64,000 bases of DNA from a virus, in the IMG/VR virus record IMGVR_UViG_3300004448_000116, positions 1 through 64,000 of that record; one strand, written 5' to 3'. The notes below the pieces were generated by a model. The model saw only the letters and a list, made by a program, of their open reading frames with translations. It had not been told where the DNA came from and ran no database searches. Each line of letters opens with the position of its first letter. Position 1 is the stretch's first letter. Below, piece after piece: positions 37,601 to 43,268 of the stretch. Both the position numbers and the translations under genes were made by a program.

Positions 37601-39110
37601 CGGCAAAAGACGCCTCCATTATCTGTGCAACAGCGTCGATGCTCTGCTCGACATAAGCCGCTTTAGGCGTTGGCATTGTGCCCATGAACGGATGGCCGGG
37701 GATGTGATTGAGTGTGTGTCGACCTGTGTGGCCTATGAGGAAATTGTCAGCCATACGAGTGGTTGCAGAGAACTTTGAATAGCCGTTATCTGTTGTTGCC
37801 ATAGTCAAAGCAAACAGCAACCCGTGATTTTCAAAGTCACTTTCGTCGATGAGAACTTGTCCTTGGCGATGAGAGAACTGGGTACCTGTACCAGCAATCT
37901 GATACGGCTCTCCTGTACCCCCGTCGACCAAGCAATCGCCCGTGACAATGACTCCGATGCCTGCACCGTGTGCCATAAGCAAACCTCTTCGACCTGTACT
38001 GGCGTTGCTTGCATAATCCAAGTGAATACTTTCGACGGTCATTGTACCAGCAGACGCATCCACTGCTGTGATTCTCACACGCTCAGGTGCTTCTCGGTTG
38101 GGAATGCCTGTGCTTTGGCTGTACCCAAGTGGATTGATAAGCAGATTGAATGGTACATGTGGTACACTGACAGTTGTCGATGACCCGCTGGTAAAGCGTT
38201 TAACGCTATAAGAGCCGTTTGATTGAGGGGAGGTGGTTAGGTCCACCGAAGTCAGACCGCTTTGTCCGGTGAACTCGTCGACCAAGGTCTGTGCCAATGT
38301 GGTACCGATTGAAATGGATGATGATGCTCCTGTCGAAGCCGATAGAGAAGGTAGCGTAATACTGGTAGCAATGGGTTCAACAGGTTCTTCAAATCGCCAA
38401 AGACCGAGTGTTGAGTCGCTCTTGGCAGGCAAAGACAAATCGTGCCCAGCGTCGGATGCTCCTCTGCTCCAGTGCACTGCCTCAATAGTGCCACGATATT
38501 CCCCTCCTGTACCACCAATGCTGAGTTGTGTAGGATGGAGGGACAGTTCGTGTTCTTCGTCAAGCGTTTTCGATGCGATGACATCTCCGTTGATGTGGAG
38601 CGAAAGTATTGTGCGGTCAAAAGTCAATGTCACTTGAAGCAGTTCTCGGTGTCCGAGATTAAGCCCAGTCAGGTCATTCTTGCTGTCGTCCTGTGCGTTG
38701 AATGTATCGTGTACATCAAGGCCAGCGCGAGGGAAGGTGACGCCGTCCCAGTATGCTACATTTCCATCCAAACCAGAAACGGCTTGTGCACTGCTCAATG
38801 TGAATGTGTTTTCAGCATCGTTGGCTATGTTGCGCAACTTGATTTGGGCGTGTGCAGGTCCGGGGCTCGATGGGCTTCCTACGATGATGCGGCAGACATT
38901 TTCCTGTTCCCAGACTATGCCCCCGGAATCTGGAATAATCCAAGCCTCGATAGTGAAGGCAGACAACGCAGTTGGTGTTTTCTGATGCGTCAGGTCACTA
39001 CCTGTGTGTAGTTCTCCAAAGTTGTTCTTAAATGTCATTTGGGGAACAATGACACCATCGGTGATACCATTGAAGAAAAGGGCGTGACTTGGTTCGATTG
39101 ATACGGTCAT
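22680..39110 (-). CDS. Giant virion protein (5476 aa), probable tail or host-contact protein
   Basis: One uninterrupted 16.4 kb frame. ATG 39110 is preferred because AGGGG lies seven bases upstream; a GTG at 39116 overlaps the preceding stop. Residues 1-225 look like a LamG/concanavalin-type lectin domain (F-T-I-E-A-W-I-I-P ... L-S-L-H-I-N-G-D-V). The bulk is Gly/Asn/Thr/Ser-rich beta structure. About residues 4490-4740 carry beta-propeller-like repeats (D-P-T-G-T-K-M, N-D-G-S-K-Y-Y, A-D-G-S-K-M-W-L, D-D-G-T-K-L-Y-V). There is no signal peptide or membrane segment. Location after the tail tube and paired tail proteins suggests a tail-tip, fibre or surface adhesin rather than a tape measure, since it is not helical. 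The viral chaperonin may be needed to fold it. Confidence 0.9.
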   Translation of the reverse strand: MTVSIEPSHALFFNGITDGVIVPQMTFKNNFGELHTGSDLTHQKTPTALSAFTIEAWIIPDSGGIVWEQENVCRIIVGSPSSPGPAHAQIKLRNIANDAENTFTLSSAQAVSGLDGNVAYWDGVTFPRAGLDVHDTFNAQDDSKNDLTGLNLGHRELLQVTLTFDRTILSLHINGDVIASKTLDEEHELSLHPTQLSIGGTGGEYRGTIEAVHWSRGASDAGHDLSLPAKSDSTLGLWRFEEPVEPIATSITLPSLSASTGASSSISIGTTLAQTLVDEFTGQSGLTSVDLTTSPQSNGSYSVKRFTSGSSTTVSVPHVPFNLLINPLGYSQSTGIPNREAPERVRITAVDASAGTMTVESIHLDYASNASTGRRGLLMAHGAGIGVIVTGDCLVDGGTGEPYQIAGTGTQFSHRQGQVLIDESDFENHGLLFALTMATTDNGYSKFSATTRMADNFLIGHTGRHTLNHIPGHPFMGTMPTPKAAYVEQSIDAVAQIMEASFAAQYSDLSDCVPPGSPVVFNDLFGPYDVSGLAFSSVPTQAVENGMAGVDDTQRALLAIGGDGFDAESFALRNMGDTSPTGDAHTRHMTPSTESRVAILKVPSLSTYDYAPFVQVHYNAIDFAGTGMKHAATGRLTHNYSSSVIKFQSTEAFGKTGTTIRADYISIAGEVAGASSITATLDHSAKTLTFSSAPTSAFQTAAVTGAIVNVSLRGSALLIEKTIPSGNTQLASGVKMVDLIHSDISAGTAVLYAPGGVLEFDSDSSFYIEDGGLVGDDSEGTIAETQLDVSLTPDNYLPLHSTDSVQKAPQVIASALYDNTVHKSFFHKLVISASINEQITPNLEASGNFQAEFKKEVRPRTGVLVNNGGGYSATATSITVDGVDATTKFGVGLNVYTQKGLLLGAITSLSSTAIGISAGIAGTVADNEELFHQPLMQTVSSTNQSTAVNEVFDIIGHRTKSGRTRVVVQPSDRRRFSQLTKMLTNKDDSEPNTVIVQYVVGRGKVVDFDSNAQNDTVMRAHGLVADALSNSVNVKGDGAPDSHIVKEIMPGSPVVTMTMGGVGQGAVNTKPTWDPSPTARLGWSTRRDCTTKVSALGSTTITVVPLNNNATDLASWGTYCFPKVGKIFLQKPGIEGADNQLFASAEYTSKTGSVFTFASGTTHLGSGKFVLFDGTEAASFADWKTGTAIAIGGYLQVDDKFNAESIAPDGTTINDRLFQTLDTVQHDYQLGTQYASTRAMIEFPLFEEFFFDDPVAGVFPGPDNSMKLHLDATYTAPTWAPNPVGRRPKSVAPEDPQVHSAFSHPVSQKTHKRGTTISAEYDSSNRRIYVKDASLFPIPSAAPVVIGGIGGALRFRSAFTKNGEWVIYSAIDTTNNYLTVAGNAAADDAWAFSSNFLRDYQVGSRISPAQGIQNMNYTSIADNPLLSSAGFEQRSEFYYDRANVMTQGGNIDYGLKQYVSAVEFRSGPSTNPHLPHVQNKRARAIVEAFSSPNLTLESSETWPATTSHSTHAYRVRYYDSTASAYKHAHYKTRTGNVLSLITIDSGFNPSAGTEITLVDFHATGSTLPATLNTQLLNTKWANPFCPGGLRDGDTVWMNMQYTNPHSVEGLFCKSRGTLNEGQVWTGFLGGASDFATTPRESIPMENFLIGNSCLETSRNFVQHINKTIELNYEALGLSATLAPTVAYLDPYQCTEDYARVLLYDVAHDREFIAFQDLWMQVQSSPATAKVKTPVDVANGFPSQHKGTASTAKSEFMEAAMAHNNSGQLNVTIATHATGYHNHIPDVTATMRRTNDDVTEYGNPENIHNQIDSSTSETATLFDTPDGTRAVPAFLSMKGIRSSTLDLSGHEESRLQHLPHWNQMDFVRRLTLDFGEIGVRQGITDIEAAAREVVRRINQAGAKTGRTHARRPADQFLGEADRFDLGKGHSATSTNPRKDPTAPHQKADFAATGSTHDPAPFWNSDTAFGSHDRGTHMGYMRAHLGRVVNNAEGKKGYSIIVHSTVPGASGRNFCAWMDNSNGQAPYRPEYLIGHGGRFRNYWCQPDEMDGENMHPAPMPITKFGRPFAPITTLREYIPMEEVDADYQNTLDFGPEVHGSGAINAHSTDEHATGRSSNTILNASFEPKSDGKVLVEGLRVGTQAKARINFGGLTQAGIPGWAPDAGKWGMGRDGVSTRYDYIYGDKDLAAGTKQHGLVNQSGGGYIPDDDIRPDKMGTGQLYGIRMVDHRGDSHTIRMAYKQYGEALGNSLTRLPPTLDNEVIIHFDDRDVGQGGFTIGKHISGKGDVCGQYTGGTKQSFRGNLWNTYNSPAVGISATFQKDGSNDNFKIVLAAPYGTGSNLAHTDILGYLGLPDSGLIQLNDVAGTANNGETYYYTSRSHYAKAGASGIHYLYGVKNIGSGYSSAVTRIFSPRINFTSLLTDEVIAAAVNHAINMEDPNTEDVSATSFDCTSYLAPDGKTLGEWGVAPDAIRIKAHSSKHKVTPLRHLFQSSVGKDWGIQAAASNLGTGTNHLGGLTGAEIAAGVRLDVGYIPATVLHITTKYRGPNANTATPVLVDSLNDSVNVKQWRDNLRGDTYIRLPGDRITPCVNTVMVNIGSKDTSTTPDHLVLPSNEYLYLAMTPASNDANAWSEEVVFWRGDTDWARAVSKAGAAENKLDLLNHSADFVSNVAAGDVIVNHGNLLKFHDCDGIRTTGSHHGEPFLYFRGGRSSVDRWVPLYFGGGFSGVTLDINDGTQNDYEEFYTHPYSSGPTGSAGMQNVGEAAGSYALIDTNAMLAMFPGTPYLNQHNGQHYPPFFNKDAMLSPDLDGGNNTNASSTGVTYAGGGKTVNCNRPSPIVLRFSHPHARYSATSAAGDATTYLVFGPGQAVPHNFQSYEPQLSDIITTGNGYSAVPSAHPAGESFLPNLISHGGSTLYGFSANLPPTKEYQASNISGYNWILNWEPTKGMPNSRFYGQAAGKGRYYDSHFGPSSPVAYAHPFDDVFKNYAGTFIGAIANTKASNSLWHMDGGYHPGGHFLDNHIIRNVKNPSSTNRLATGSGDTRNPSVFRVSSAIAKAYSHADASGNFFIIDATRCQNAEELATVLAAGINTFAGADPLKAIGGTFLPTMQHAGKQDRYGWVALDAVADGYTAEDGAVATLQATATLPTTLPTYGWLRVSNGTKSAFAPYVSYSGSTFTLGKNGITNSTNLVDPTTKAAIAAAQVNGDNGPVKIYVWTKAGTHQYNNTTQSREHMTQVHFNGFMDAVDRTKPIGAVGWAGEAYSYLNSYNGTSIGGTKFPAGLGAWHPFLGFAPYGSAETCLASSPPVGITDTPSSLVSDFCVHGLSSRHLVAVSHESELPLIAKTDRDGIIASGDWLSVKADGNILRAGTQAWNTSRVHNKSRYNAPATAGPHVEANIRASTDFTAYPDVDTVAYPNARVTSASHVSRADPCQSPTGDLFWDKSIMPTNQLHTLAETLVQECVGIASRTEYHGTSAGLYKYYDTKSAARNFTEEHIVWKRMDGGNLTMPASNARGLGMIPWTVRKDGGSYKTVGEKILGNCRFSFESTNSAMFPIIQAQELSHPQLAQKHINEKENALIIPNEHLQFESMQVVDDTGQEHRLEGGSPLGTVIMDFRHVSDRDIEGLAPAIAGSGVSPNMKIRLPNADEIPGNIIVRPGFDRIQAYQNETMGSGGLMHPAQAQPSITDTFKETYDGPRLWPTWENNGWEHLSQDGTDLSDDRLAFPASSSKGWESHTDNAPLNTAYEPHDRSLQFHVTRVGVTMTHRYDVDELTYSGYSGAEITVGSTPESDTWLDNSEPSGGRWFLRVYDPATNKGVLASYTGKGTNKFTGVVYSPDFVSFVTGKTGLKVVPSYFMPAGSTRFFASRRLRDHSEYSGASPDMKTIDWSAVNGTPSTALAAPKMTPMPIPRMGHHYVTPTMALMPGHYAHPAYQRLYNLGQANQITTSSTFEDDMSSQYSGADLLERLNRRDPLVWFSGASAPHGPSDIHGGAFTLLTETKVKFDGYGIAASKGSAGTTNSQGGHSIVLEAAGSYTLNNHFPDPMEVGAYQIIIQPNVFKQQLSGYHSNHSDAVKAPSESGSKVTELTGQQVNTVVAIAHDDGSNTNGAYTLILAEAIMADVRGCEIMLNEIMLDIEPDASSQFTNLPPLANYNALGVEETTSPAFSRRTLPYHPNMFIQTTPGFTLTVPWWAQLHKDGATASAATYFRHLEWHTPDHYYQMNRATFGAVGAQITLAGYPTCYPDIYAEHYRVRSLNPNAKVTASSAGGSTVNVDNAELFPVKAYYGEVLEYTDANGERQTATYANRTGTLAHATLGTPTQFQGVTEVTPLFFDNLTNGTIIRLSGPYDNRKADEIFTNSLVSMTTRVMPQTMNGTRDTNSLHLADAYLCMWHPNLGRPFTYYSDDNSRGFYDKNGATDTPVLKKGLNNVPEHFETIHYNDFFYAASKGPFVFGMNWIRPPAPVTDSYSLQKISDSVGTTANRRGINFQMIANTTTWMTGIRVAGDDIIVSNRGHNNDYDTDNILFSKIDIANTNGTYDQQSSGIGDSVMSSCDGFDLDPTGTKMLIAGFHDTDGVRSATLSSAFDLTTISLTGSLKASGGNGVRAVSWNNDGSKYYMAYASTLRQFTAASAYVVASGDSEGTSSSIASTISDILFNADGSKMWLSFAEGYVREYTLSTPFATNTASLDVTVDLRTYFLNKSASVSQTNSDATPWISGIDWSDDGTKLYVSTLWGVIDDSKMANNPSPSTVNGVDGGSTTNRFPIMEISISTTSIVGGTGASSTAAEIDSNENLSHQGGTIGSEKYNFAGYWPGGSRGGAGSSRLDGFLETLIGWGGKLFGVDCVSFHDNTGLEERTYAQMTTASDNARNTCFGYRFGLRQPYNRPRWSPYVRGYLEVANANALLGYYHGPFIQQDNKDDGWVTDSDYPATYTGVLERLTQISALLNQDQLGRQVRYSDGRRMTRPFGCPVRTIRNSTSVRRMYAGDRAGLDIAEIAQAHRYYMVDWWGNTRGEDVRRFPVRGFGISPAWDPEDAYEDGGSGNRPEANGLFATSTDRQSGNSNTANNDVAAMAIVDWFNPTNAMRVGDRGDGRGVRWPTHFNESLLMDISETVEPTGLVLSQPTAEPTVGKGLVRPRNDVLQAGETDRGISARLDLADDDGLLKPTAMVNETTESITTDTMLAEPVGGDGVRIGLDVDTLGELNDGVSREYVVMSTEAHSLHSNRDVGQRTTLRGAMNVGNRTLGHLDLTALDWTGQPVKGVIKVSDAHSFWALGGTYVMNWKRRVGALDVTGWGEAGATSSSNPYQDSNHTSVTENINHADSEIEFLVRPAFVLDNSHVQLFRSNMAVKSGAPQAGGTFYAATAGGKYGIYTSDAASARTGTPSSPPYAPVYSVNPANSAAVSQGPKILGVDVSGYNKTDITQPVARITMSENTLEHFRSDAARKEDYSVEPRHSQTLHPKGSKGDTSFNSGDHSTE

Positions 39111-39112
39111 AC

Positions 39113-40363
39113 TCACACCCCTATGACATGGTCAGCACTCATCAGTTGTAAATCATATCGGTAGGTACCATCGGCTCCTTCCTTCTTGATGTGTAATTTG
39201 GTAGGTACAACCGACAGACCGCCTTGATTGCCGACTGCGCTTTTACCTGCAAGTGTAGCCCATGCCTCTCCAAAATAGTCCCTCAGCCCGTCGACAAGAT
39301 TTTCAAGCAGACCTGTTGAACGGCCATCTTCATTCTCACCGACTGTGTTTGAAACCCGCATAGGCAAGGTAGCAGGTCGAGAGTTATTACGAGAATCCTT
39401 TTCAGCAGGCGTCAATTTACCATAGGTCAAGAACAGATTTCGCACAACAGGAGTGATGTCGTTCGACTGTACGAGTGAGTGGTAGGGGATTTGTATTCCT
39501 CGTAGCAGGTCAGACTCTTTACGAGAATTGGAAATTAGGCCCAATAGGTCTTGTGCCTTGTCGCCTGCGCTCTTACCAAAAGAGTAGCGAGAAGGCAAAC
39601 CAGTTGACAAAATTGATGGAGAAAAATCATTGTTAAAATCAGGGTCACGAGGAGTCCATTGTCTATCTTCATATTGGAACTTGTCTTCTATGCGTACGAT
39701 TTGTTGGCCGTTGGCATGCTGTGATGTCGTCACAGTGAACGCATCTGCGACACGCCTTGCGCCCGGAACACCAAAGTGTCCAGTCGCTGTGATATTGGTT
39801 GTCAGTGCAAGTGCGTCTTTGATGATGAGGGCCAGTGTTGAGGCAGGGTTGCCATTTGTAGCACCTGCCTCCACATTCCCAATGGGTACATCAATATGCA
39901 CATCACCCGTTTCAGCCCACTGCTTTGTTCCAACAACAGTAGGTACACCCGAGCCTCCGGCCCTGTTTGAAATAGTGGTGTTGAAATCAAGAACAATGTA
40001 CGCAGGTCGACCAGAAGGACTACCGTCCCTGTCCCACCAATACGCAGGATGAAAGCGAATTGATTTGCCTGCTAACACTGCTGTCACCGCAATAGTCGAT
40101 GTTTGTGAAACCCAATTGCTGGTTATGATTTCTGTGGATGCAAGACGAGGCGACTGTACAACTCCAGCATCATCGTCGTCTTCCAAAAGCCCAGAGATGT
40201 TCATTGTGACCTGTGGTAGGTTTGTGTCGACACCTACTCGCTGTGATGAAATCGGTAGTGGGAAAACAGTGACCCCACGAGAAACTGCGACCGCTATGTC
40301 TGTCGCACTCGTATTGATTGTGAAGTTATTCCCCTCACCAAAAACAAATCGAACAGGAATCAT
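39113..40363 (-). CDS. Tail protein, paralogue A (416 aa)
   Basis: Starts at ATG 40363 after GAGGTGATG. Beta-rich with a central helical segment S-A-G-D-K-A-Q-D-L-L-G-L, then I-Q-I-P-Y-H-S and L-F-L-T-Y-G-K-L. The same order of motifs (S-A-G-D-K-V-Q-D-I-F-G-I, V-Q-I-P-Y-D-S, F-F-L-T-H-G-K-F) occurs in the next gene, so the two are diverged duplicates. The C-terminus (Y-R-Y-D-L-Q-L-M-S-A-D) resembles ends of tail-tube-like domains. Likely distal tail or hub proteins lying just before the giant gene. Confidence 0.65.
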   Translation of the reverse strand: MIPVRFVFGEGNNFTINTSATDIAVAVSRGVTVFPLPISSQRVGVDTNLPQVTMNISGLLEDDDDAGVVQSPRLASTEIITSNWVSQTSTIAVTAVLAGKSIRFHPAYWWDRDGSPSGRPAYIVLDFNTTISNRAGGSGVPTVVGTKQWAETGDVHIDVPIGNVEAGATNGNPASTLALIIKDALALTTNITATGHFGVPGARRVADAFTVTTSQHANGQQIVRIEDKFQYEDRQWTPRDPDFNNDFSPSILSTGLPSRYSFGKSAGDKAQDLLGLISNSRKESDLLRGIQIPYHSLVQSNDITPVVRNLFLTYGKLTPAEKDSRNNSRPATLPMRVSNTVGENEDGRSTGLLENLVDGLRDYFGEAWATLAGKSAVGNQGGLSVVPTKLHIKKEGADGTYRYDLQLMSADHVIGV

Positions 40364-40372
40364 AGCATCACC

Positions 40373-42034
40373 TCATAGAATAGCGTCGACCGCCAACATT
40401 TTCATGGTAAAATCGTACACATTGGATTGGCCGCTGTGCTCAAATTCAAAATCGGTGATAATGGCTTTGATACCGCCTTTTTTGAAACCAAACTGAGTTG
40501 CCAAGAATTTATCACTGGCTGGCTTGGTATTGATGACTGACATCTTTTGACTTGTTGAAAACTTGCCATGAGTCAAAAAGAAATTGCGTTGAGCGAATGT
40601 TTCGGAAGAACTCTTACTGACAGTCGAATCATACGGTATCTGAACGCCGTAAATGTAGTCGCCTGCATTGTCCTGTGTGTAGCCCCTTAATCCACTCAAA
40701 TTCTCTATGAGTGTGGCAACGGCCCCTTGCAGTGCGTTTGGGTTGGCGTAGTTGGAAGCAAAGTTCTGGCTATTGCCTACGATGCCAAATATGTCTTGCA
40801 CCTTGTCGCCAGCAGATTTGACCTTGTTTCCAGCCCTGCCCCCGGTGAAACCTGTAAATTCATACTGAACTTGAGAGGGCAAAGTTGTATTTACAGCACC
40901 GCTGATTGCGCCAAGTTCTATGTCGGTCAACTGTGTGACAGTGACTAATGTTGGTTGATTTGTCTTTCCTGTGGAAATAACGGTGGAAAAAGCACTCGCC
41001 AACTCCCCAGAACCACCACTATTAAACCCACGAGAAGATACACCACCGACAGGGTCGGGCGTGACGCTGGTCAAAGCCTTACTTACAATGTAAGCCAAAA
41101 TTTCAGATGGGCTCGTTGCCGTGCCAACATCCCGTGAAGCACCATTGGTATGAGTAGGCTGTGTTGGGTCGAGTATGTGGCGAATAGGAATCCCAATCAC
41201 AGGGCCAGTCGAATAACCATCTCTAAATGAAAGAGGCGTGTTGTACAGTTCAATCACATCGTTCTGTACAGGGGTCGCAAAAACAGAATACAGAGTGATT
41301 GAATCTGATGTGACTGCTTTGACCTGACCGTAGGTGCCTTCGTTGAACTTACCTACGACTGATGCATAGTTTTGTTCAGCAGTCAGTTCAATCCACTCTC
41401 TTGGGTCTGCTCCGCTTACAGTGATTGTTTTGGTCGAAGCATTGAACGATGCCACGACCATATTGGTTTCTCGCTTACGGTTAGCATAGGCATGCGGCTC
41501 TTTGACAGAGCCTCCTCGCTTAGCATCAAATATGAATTTGACATCCCTGCGTCCGTACGGCTCATCGGTCTTGTGCCAGTAAGCCACCGGCATTGTGAAA
41601 TGTTTGTCATGAAGCGAGGCCAAAAAACGAGCGTTAGCGCCGTTTTCTGTTGTTGGAGGTAGGGTAGGAAGTATTGAACCTCCTGCGTTCTGAAATTGGG
41701 AGAAGGCAAAGTTAGAATTGCCCCCCGTATCTCCTTGAAAAATAGGGCCTCCGGGTGTACCGCCGGGGGGATTATTGAAAGGGGTTTCTGCACCAAAATC
41801 AAACTTAGCCGTAGAAAATTCAGCCTTTTCTTGGCCTCTGTCGTCGATGAAGGTGCCGCTCATCTCGATAAGAACATGTGACATGTTGAGGTCAATGCTC
41901 GCTTTGAAACTGTCTGTAAAAGGAGTAGTCCATGCAGAAGACTGCTTGTCGACAACCATCTCAACTGTGTGCGCCGTCAAGTCGATGGTTTCACCATCTT
42001 CTCGGACCAGTCGGATTGGGAGTCGGTCTGCCAT
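40373..42034 (-). CDS. Tail protein, paralogue B (553 aa)
   Basis: Starts at ATG 42034 after AGAGGAA. Shares with paralogue A the elements S-A-G-D-K-x-Q-D, x-Q-I-P-Y-x-S, F-L-T-x-G-K, and a C-terminal Y-D-F-T-M-K-M-L-A-V-D. It has an extra beta-rich insert in the N-terminal half containing S-G-A-D-P-R-E-W-I-E-L. Both belong to a tail module and may form stacked rings or a two-protein hub. No named family. Confidence 0.65.
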   Translation of the reverse strand: MADRLPIRLVREDGETIDLTAHTVEMVVDKQSSAWTTPFTDSFKASIDLNMSHVLIEMSGTFIDDRGQEKAEFSTAKFDFGAETPFNNPPGGTPGGPIFQGDTGGNSNFAFSQFQNAGGSILPTLPPTTENGANARFLASLHDKHFTMPVAYWHKTDEPYGRRDVKFIFDAKRGGSVKEPHAYANRKRETNMVVASFNASTKTITVSGADPREWIELTAEQNYASVVGKFNEGTYGQVKAVTSDSITLYSVFATPVQNDVIELYNTPLSFRDGYSTGPVIGIPIRHILDPTQPTHTNGASRDVGTATSPSEILAYIVSKALTSVTPDPVGGVSSRGFNSGGSGELASAFSTVISTGKTNQPTLVTVTQLTDIELGAISGAVNTTLPSQVQYEFTGFTGGRAGNKVKSAGDKVQDIFGIVGNSQNFASNYANPNALQGAVATLIENLSGLRGYTQDNAGDYIYGVQIPYDSTVSKSSSETFAQRNFFLTHGKFSTSQKMSVINTKPASDKFLATQFGFKKGGIKAIITDFEFEHSGQSNVYDFTMKMLAVDAIL

Positions 42035-42035
42035 T

Positions 42036-42500
42036 TCAAATTCCTCTGTTCACGCCAGTGTTTTGCCTTGAGCCGCCCATTTTGGTGCGCAACTCTTTGG
42101 ACACCATAGCACTGAGTTCCTTGGCTAATTTCTGCTTATCAGAGCGGTCAGTGACTCCGCTCACATCAATCTTGAGTGTGCTGATGTTGACATTGTGGTT
42201 TGTGTCAGTAGGCGTGGCCGGTCGTGTTGGAGCGACAGGGTCTGGTCGCTGACTTGGTTGCATAGCCTCCATACGGCTCTCTTCCAATACACTCTGGACA
42301 TTACGCATTGGCTCGATACTCTGCATCTGACGCAGGGATTCACGAAGGTCACGGGTGCGTGTATGTGACACATTCATGACCTTGTTGAATTCTCGGATTT
42401 GCTTCCTAAGCCCTTCCATGTTTTTGTGAGCCGCCTCGGAATACTCTGAGAACTTCTTGACCGAGTCAACAGTCCGAGGGTCAATGTTTTCGTCCACCAT
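42036..42500 (-). CDS. Coiled-coil tail protein (154 aa)
   Basis: Residues 10-85 are a long charged helix with heptads (K-K-F-S-E-Y-S-E-A-A-H-K-N-M-E-G-L), then a Pro/Thr linker, then I-S-T-L-K-I-D-V-S-G-V and a C-terminal helix. It lies directly after the two tail-assembly-chaperone-like genes, where siphovirus tape measures begin. At 154 residues it is far too short for a normal tape measure. It may be a truncated analogue, or the C-terminal strand plus helix may dock another tail protein. Confidence 0.5.
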   Translation of the reverse strand: MVDENIDPRTVDSVKKFSEYSEAAHKNMEGLRKQIREFNKVMNVSHTRTRDLRESLRQMQSIEPMRNVQSVLEESRMEAMQPSQRPDPVAPTRPATPTDTNHNVNISTLKIDVSGVTDRSDKQKLAKELSAMVSKELRTKMGGSRQNTGVNRGI

Positions 42501-42506
42501 GCTTCA

Positions 42507-42773
42507 TCACTCCAAGGGTGGGATATAATCGTACCCCAAGTACACGGAGTCGGTTTGAGTTGCCTTCTCCTTTTTGCGCATAGCCACAGCCCAAGCAATC
42601 AGTTGCCGAGCATCATCCGGTGTCAATTCCCTCACTTCATCCAGCCCCATTTTGTAGTGTGTCATCATCAGATATTCGTTCCCTTCTCTTTGTAAGCGAA
42701 GCCACTCATCCGTCTGCTTTCCAGCGACGAACTCATTTATGCTGGCGACTTCGCCTCCCGAAAACTCAGCCAT
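42507..42773 (-). CDS. Tail assembly chaperone-like protein 2 (88 aa)
   Basis: Small helical protein with Y-L-M-M-T-H-Y-K-M-G-L-D-E-V and the Y-L-G-Y-D-Y-I-P-P-L-E tail. Its start overlaps the preceding gene by 37 bases, in the frame reached by a -1 shift. This is the usual arrangement of the second tail assembly chaperone in long-tailed viruses. AGGT six bases before its ATG also allows independent initiation. Assigned from size, position and overlap rather than sequence family. Confidence 0.5.
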   Translation of the reverse strand: MAEFSGGEVASINEFVAGKQTDEWLRLQREGNEYLMMTHYKMGLDEVRELTPDDARQLIAWAVAMRKKEKATQTDSVYLGYDYIPPLE

Positions 42774-43003
42774 TCTATGACCTGAACTGGGTCAGGTACA
42801 AGTGATTGTAATTCGATGCCTTCCTCGACACTGAGTTGGCTCAGGGCTATGGGTTCACTAAATTGAAGCCACTTGCCAAAGGCAACCATCCAGTATTCTG
42901 CTAAGTCGATGTCATCCCGTGCAAACAATGGGGCTAATCCTTGAACATCAAAAAAGGTCGGCGTAGCGACCGTGACTTCAACTGACTTGCCCTGTATTTC
43001 CAT
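42737..43003 (-). CDS. Tail assembly chaperone-like protein 1 (88 aa)
   Basis: Start taken at ATG 43003, two bases after the previous stop, although upstream in-frame GTG 43042 and ATG 43033 are possible. The N-terminus M-E-I-Q-G-K-S-V-E-V-T-V is a beta hairpin, followed by helices rich in acidic residues (R-D-D-I-D-L-A-E-Y-W). It sits between the tail-tube and coiled-coil tail genes, as tail assembly chaperones do, and overlaps the next gene in the -1 frame. Function by position. Confidence 0.5.
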   Translation of the reverse strand: MEIQGKSVEVTVATPTFFDVQGLAPLFARDDIDLAEYWMVAFGKWLQFSEPIALSQLSVEEGIELQSLVPDPVQVIEWLSFREAKSPA

Positions 43004-43004
43004 A

Positions 43005-43259
43005 TTATGTTTCTTCACCGGTTTGGGTGTCATCGTACTCACTCACTGTGTCATTTGAGGTAGCCTCTTCCGAGGGGACCTCCGAAGCATCACCCTCTGG
43101 CTCCGAAGAGGCAGAGATGTGTTCTCCAAATGGTTTGTCTGAGGCTTTGCCAGCCTCTGGGTCGAATGTGTCTTTGAGAGGGGCCTTTTTCTTAGATGTT
43201 TTTGCCTTAACCACAACATCGCCTCGGGGGTGAAGTTGGGAAGGGGTCTTCATTGGCAT
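43005..43259 (-). CDS. Disordered acidic protein (84 aa)
   Basis: Starts at ATG 43259 after GAGGCGA. The first third is basic (V-V-K-A-K-T-S-K-K-K-A). The rest is Ser/Glu/Asp-rich (S-S-E-P-E-G-D-A-S-E-V-P-S-E-E) with no hydrophobic core, so it is probably disordered. It lies between the tail tube and the tail assembly chaperones. It might be a tail-assembly adaptor. No family. Confidence 0.55.
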   Translation of the reverse strand: MPMKTPSQLHPRGDVVVKAKTSKKKAPLKDTFDPEAGKASDKPFGEHISASSEPEGDASEVPSEEATSNDTVSEYDDTQTGEET

Positions 43260-43268
43260 AGGCTCGCC

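Noticed and set aside
42036-42500. Tape measure protein
   Set aside because: Position is right but 154 residues is far too short to set the length of a tail, so it is only called a coiled-coil tail protein.
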